DNA of 64,000 bases from Chryseobacterium endalhagicum (GTDB taxonomy: Bacteria > Bacteroidota > Bacteroidia > Flavobacteriales > Weeksellaceae), in NCBI RefSeq assembly GCF_016745235.1, contig NZ_JAELVM010000001.1:509856-573855 (forward strand), read 5' to 3'. Numbering within the stretch: the first letter of the stretch is position 1; each line of letters opens with the position of its first letter. The notes beneath the pieces are model-generated. The model saw only the letters and a list, made by a program, of their open reading frames with translations. It did no database searches and was not told the DNA's origin. The translations under genes and the position numbers were made by a program. Shown here in pieces: positions 61,447 to 64,000 of the stretch.

Positions 61447-63024
61447 ATGGAAACTCAAACCCAATTAGAAATAAAGGCTCAGAAGAAGTTTCAGGAGGTT
61501 TTTACTCCGGAGCTGACAGATTTTTTGGTCGCGCTTCATCAGAACTTCAATCAAAAAAGACTGACGCTTTTAGAAGAAAGAAAAAATACCCAGGAGCTTT
61601 TCGACCAGGGAAATCTTCCCGGATTTCTTCCTGAAACAGAAGAAGTGAGAAAAGGAAACTGGATATGTGCGTCACTGCCGGCAGACCTTCTCGACAGAAG
61701 GGTGGAAATCACTGGTCCGGTAGACCGTAAAATGATCATCAATGCATTAAATTCTGGAGCATCCACTTTTATGGCCGACTTTGAGGACAGCAGTTCGCCG
61801 ACATGGGATAACTGTATTCAGGGGCAGATCAATCTGAAGGATGCTGTAAGACGTGCGATAGATTTCACTACGGAAAACGGAAAATCTTATCAGCTTAATG
61901 AAAAAACCGCCGTTCTTCAGGTGCGCCCGAGAGGGTTGCATCTTCCTGAAAAGCATATTGAGATCAATGATGAAGAAGCATCCGGATCGCTTACTGATTT
62001 TGGAATTTACTTTTTTACGAATGCGGAACAGTTATTGAAAAACGGAAGCGGTCCTTATTTTTACCTTCCGAAGCTCGAACATTATAAAGAAGCCCGCTGG
62101 TGGAATGATGTTTTTGTTTTTGCCCAGCAGTACATTGGGATTCCAGCCGGAACCATAAAAGCTACGGTTTTGATCGAAACAATTACAGCCTCATTTCAGA
62201 TTGATGAAATTTTATTTGAATTAAAAGAACACAGCGCAGGCCTGAACTGCGGACGGTGGGATTATATTTTTTCATTTATAAAAAAATTCAGAAACCTTCC
62301 CGAATTCATGGTTCCGGACAGAGATCAGGTGACAATGGCTTCACCGTTTATGAGTGCTTATTCAAAAAGAGTGATCGAAATTTGTCATAAAAGAAACGTT
62401 CACGCGATTGGAGGAATGGCAGCACAAATTCCTGTAAAAAATGATGATGAGGCGAATCAGGCAGCTTTTGAGAAAGTAAGAAAAGACAAGGAGCGTGAAG
62501 TGAAAAACGGGCACGATGGAACCTGGGTGGCTCATCCTGCCTTAGTTTCTGTTGCGAGGGAGGTCTTTGATGAGCATATGCCAAGACAAAATCAGATTGT
62601 TAAAAAATTTGAATACCATATTAAAGAAACAGATTTGCTTGAAGTTCCACAGGGAGAGATTACAGAAAAAGGAGTAAGAAAAAATATTAATGTAGGAATT
62701 CTGTATCTGGAAAGCTGGCTGATGGGAACCGGAGCAGCAGCCATTTACAACCTGATGGAAGACGCAGCAACCGCAGAAATTTCAAGAACTCAGCTGTGGC
62801 AGTGGCTTAAAAATGAAGCTAAACTGGATAATGAGAAGGTATTGACCCGTGAAATGATTCTCCATTGGGAATCCGAAGAAATGTATCACATCGAAAGATA
62901 CGTAGGTGAACAGCGTTTCAAAAACGGAAAATTCAACCTTGCCAAAGAACTTTTCAATGAACTGGTATTCTCAGAGAAATTTGAGGAATTCCTGACATTA
63001 AAAGCCTATCCTTTTATTGAGTGA
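61447..63024 (+). CDS. aceB: Malate synthase A
   Basis: Second enzyme of the glyoxylate bypass: acetyl-CoA plus glyoxylate gives malate. The 525-residue length is that of form A. I chose the ATG at 61447 (METQTQLEIKAQKKFQ) over an upstream in-frame ATG that would precede the TAnnTTTG-derived start. Signature segments are FMADFEDSSSPTWDN, KAAVLQVRPRGLHLPE-like (TAVLQVRPRGLHLPE here), CGRWDYIFSFIKKF with catalytic Arg and Asp, and NVGILYLESWLMGTGAAAIYNLMEDAATAEISR near the C-terminus. Followed by aceA on the same strand. Confidence 0.97.
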   Translation: METQTQLEIKAQKKFQEVFTPELTDFLVALHQNFNQKRLTLLEERKNTQELFDQGNLPGFLPETEEVRKGNWICASLPADLLDRRVEITGPVDRKMIINALNSGASTFMADFEDSSSPTWDNCIQGQINLKDAVRRAIDFTTENGKSYQLNEKTAVLQVRPRGLHLPEKHIEINDEEASGSLTDFGIYFFTNAEQLLKNGSGPYFYLPKLEHYKEARWWNDVFVFAQQYIGIPAGTIKATVLIETITASFQIDEILFELKEHSAGLNCGRWDYIFSFIKKFRNLPEFMVPDRDQVTMASPFMSAYSKRVIEICHKRNVHAIGGMAAQIPVKNDDEANQAAFEKVRKDKEREVKNGHDGTWVAHPALVSVAREVFDEHMPRQNQIVKKFEYHIKETDLLEVPQGEITEKGVRKNINVGILYLESWLMGTGAAAIYNLMEDAATAEISRTQLWQWLKNEAKLDNEKVLTREMILHWESEEMYHIERYVGEQRFKNGKFNLAKELFNELVFSEKFEEFLTLKAYPFIE

Positions 63025-63222
63025 CAGCGGAATAGAGTGGGAGTGTAGGAGAGTTTTAGTGTAGGAGAGTTTGAGTGTGCTAAAGCTAAGAACAAAGAAA
63101 GCTGAACATTCCAATTCATAACTCATAACTCATAACTCAAAACTCATAACTAAATATTACAGTCTAAAACACTCCAACTCTCAAACACTCAAACCTCAAC
63201 TAAATCCTAACAAAAAAATATT
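63025..63222. repeat. Low-complexity repeat between aceB and aceA
   Basis: Words GAGTGTAGGAGAGTTT, CATAACTCATAACTCATAAC and TCCAACTCTCAAACACTC fill most of the 198-bp gap. The right end is a reverse complement-like partner of the left end, so a transcript could fold back. Same word family as at 36.8 and 59.0 kb. Confidence 0.65.
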
Positions 63223-64000
63223 ATGAAAACAAGACAAGAACAAATCCAGGCTCTGGAAAACGATTGGTTAACTAATCCACGCTGGACCGGAGTAAAAAGA
63301 ACGTATACCGCTGAGGAAGTATTAAAACTTCGCGGTTCTTATAAAATAGATTATACCATTGCAACAGAAATGTCTAAAAAATTCTGGGACAAACTGAATA
63401 CCCAGGATTTCGTTGCAGGACTGGGTGCATTGACCGGAAACCAAGCGGTTCAGGAAGTGGATGCAGGCCTTGAAGCGATCTATCTTTCCGGATGGCAGGT
63501 TGCTGCTGATGCAAATCTTTCAGGAGAAATGTATCCTGACCAGTCATTATATCCAGCCAATTCAGTGCCTTCTGTTGTGAAAAAGATCAATAATGCTTTA
63601 CTGAGAGCAGATCAGATCCAGTCGGTGAGCGGAAACGGAGATAAAGAATATCTGGTTCCGATTATTGCAGATGCTGAAGCGGGATTCGGAGGCAATCTGA
63701 ATGCTTTTGAACTGATGAAGCAGATGATTGAGGCAGGAGCAGCGGGAGTTCATTTTGAAGACCAGCTTTCTTCCGCAAAAAAATGCGGGCACCTGGGCGG
63801 AAAAGTTTTGGTTCCTACTCAGGAAGCGATTAATAAACTGATTGCGGCCCGTCTGGCTTCCGATGTATTAGGCGTTCCAAGTATCATTATTGCAAGAACT
63901 GATGCAGATGCGGCAGATCTTCTGACTTCAGATATTGACGAAAGAGATAAAAAGTTTGTGACGGGAGAAAGAACTTTCGAAGGCTTTTATGTAGTGAACA
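63223..64000 (+). CDS. aceA: Isocitrate lyase, N-terminal part (runs off the window)
   Basis: Cleaves isocitrate to succinate and glyoxylate, the first step of the glyoxylate bypass. 259 codons are visible of about 425-430 expected. The start [21 protein letters not shown] is typical. Substrate-binding segments include [14 protein letters not shown] and [34 protein letters not shown], and the catalytic loop KKCGHLGGK is intact. The 198-bp repeat-filled gap separates it from aceB. Confidence 0.97.
   Translation, partial: MKTRQEQIQALENDWLTNPRWTGVKRTYTAEEVLKLRGSYKIDYTIATEMSKKFWDKLNTQDFVAGLGALTGNQAVQEVDAGLEAIYLSGWQVAADANLSGEMYPDQSLYPANSVPSVVKKINNALLRADQIQSVSGNGDKEYLVPIIADAEAGFGGNLNAFELMKQMIEAGAAGVHFEDQLSSAKKCGHLGGKVLVPTQEAINKLIAARLASDVLGVPSIIIARTDADAADLLTSDIDERDKKFVTGERTFEGFYVVN

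Noticed and set aside
63025..63222. A regulatory RNA or attenuator between aceB and aceA
   Set aside because: The possible fold-back is made of low-complexity words that occur at several other places, so I cannot separate it from the general repeat family.

Overview
The window is a chromosomal segment from an AT-rich member of the Bacteroidota, class Flavobacteriia, and most resembles Chryseobacterium or a close relative in the Weeksellaceae. The reasons are: type IX secretion (T9SS) C-terminal sorting domains on five proteins; a TonB-dependent receptor with an N-terminal carboxypeptidase-like domain; the rpmB-rpmG-DUF4295-ftsY arrangement; DUF4290 next to murA; promoters of the Bacteroidota type (TTTG, about 19-20 bp, then TAnnTTTG); weak or absent Shine-Dalgarno sequences; and short-word intergenic repeats of the kind seen in these genomes. 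I see no insertion sequence, prophage, CRISPR array or plasmid function. Genus-level assignment is inference.

Layout. 1-3.5 kb: the end of sppA, a GlsB-type membrane protein, ftsY, an exported RidA-like protein, DUF4295, rpmG and rpmB. 3.7-9.7 kb: a secreted VCBS/FG-GAP protein, a repeat-rich gap, lnt, vanZ, proC and a possible Sm-like protein. 9.8-16.5 kb: a four-gene envelope operon (TonB-dependent receptor, DUF4876 lipoprotein, DUF6850-like barrel, di-haem peroxidase). 16.6-19.3 kb: murB, a small lipoprotein and an aminotransferase. 19.7-29.6 kb: secreted and surface proteins, including three Omp28-like proteins with thioredoxin-type WCGxC motifs, a TlpA-like thioredoxin and a DUF6029-like barrel.

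29.8-39.1 kb: a DUF1801 protein, then a metal-efflux locus (two-component system, MgtC/SapB protein, CzcB-, CzcA- and TolC-type proteins). 39.2-45.6 kb: a YiiX-type hydrolase, a stand-alone NIL-domain protein behind a palindromic operator, lemA-DUF2207, and DUF4290-murA (MurA has Asp at the fosfomycin-target Cys position). 45.8-54.8 kb: a GH13 amylase lipoprotein, a DCC-family protein plus a haem-binding protein, katG with an OxyR-like site, a TPR-TM-HTH regulator, a 50-residue membrane protein and a beta-helix lipoprotein. 55.2-58.9 kb: tRNA-Gln, der, a four-helix-bundle protein, upp and an alpha/beta hydrolase. 59.1-64 kb: comF, then a glyoxylate-bypass locus with a RamB/ScfR-type regulator divergent from aceB and followed by aceA, which runs off the window.

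The most system-like signals are the Omp28/TlpA/DUF6029 region (a candidate extracytoplasmic thiol-redox or maturation system), the receptor-lipoprotein-barrel-peroxidase operon, two perfect palindromes placed exactly at promoters (NIL gene; aceB/regulator), and several dispersed repeat families that share modules in opposite orientation and permuted order.
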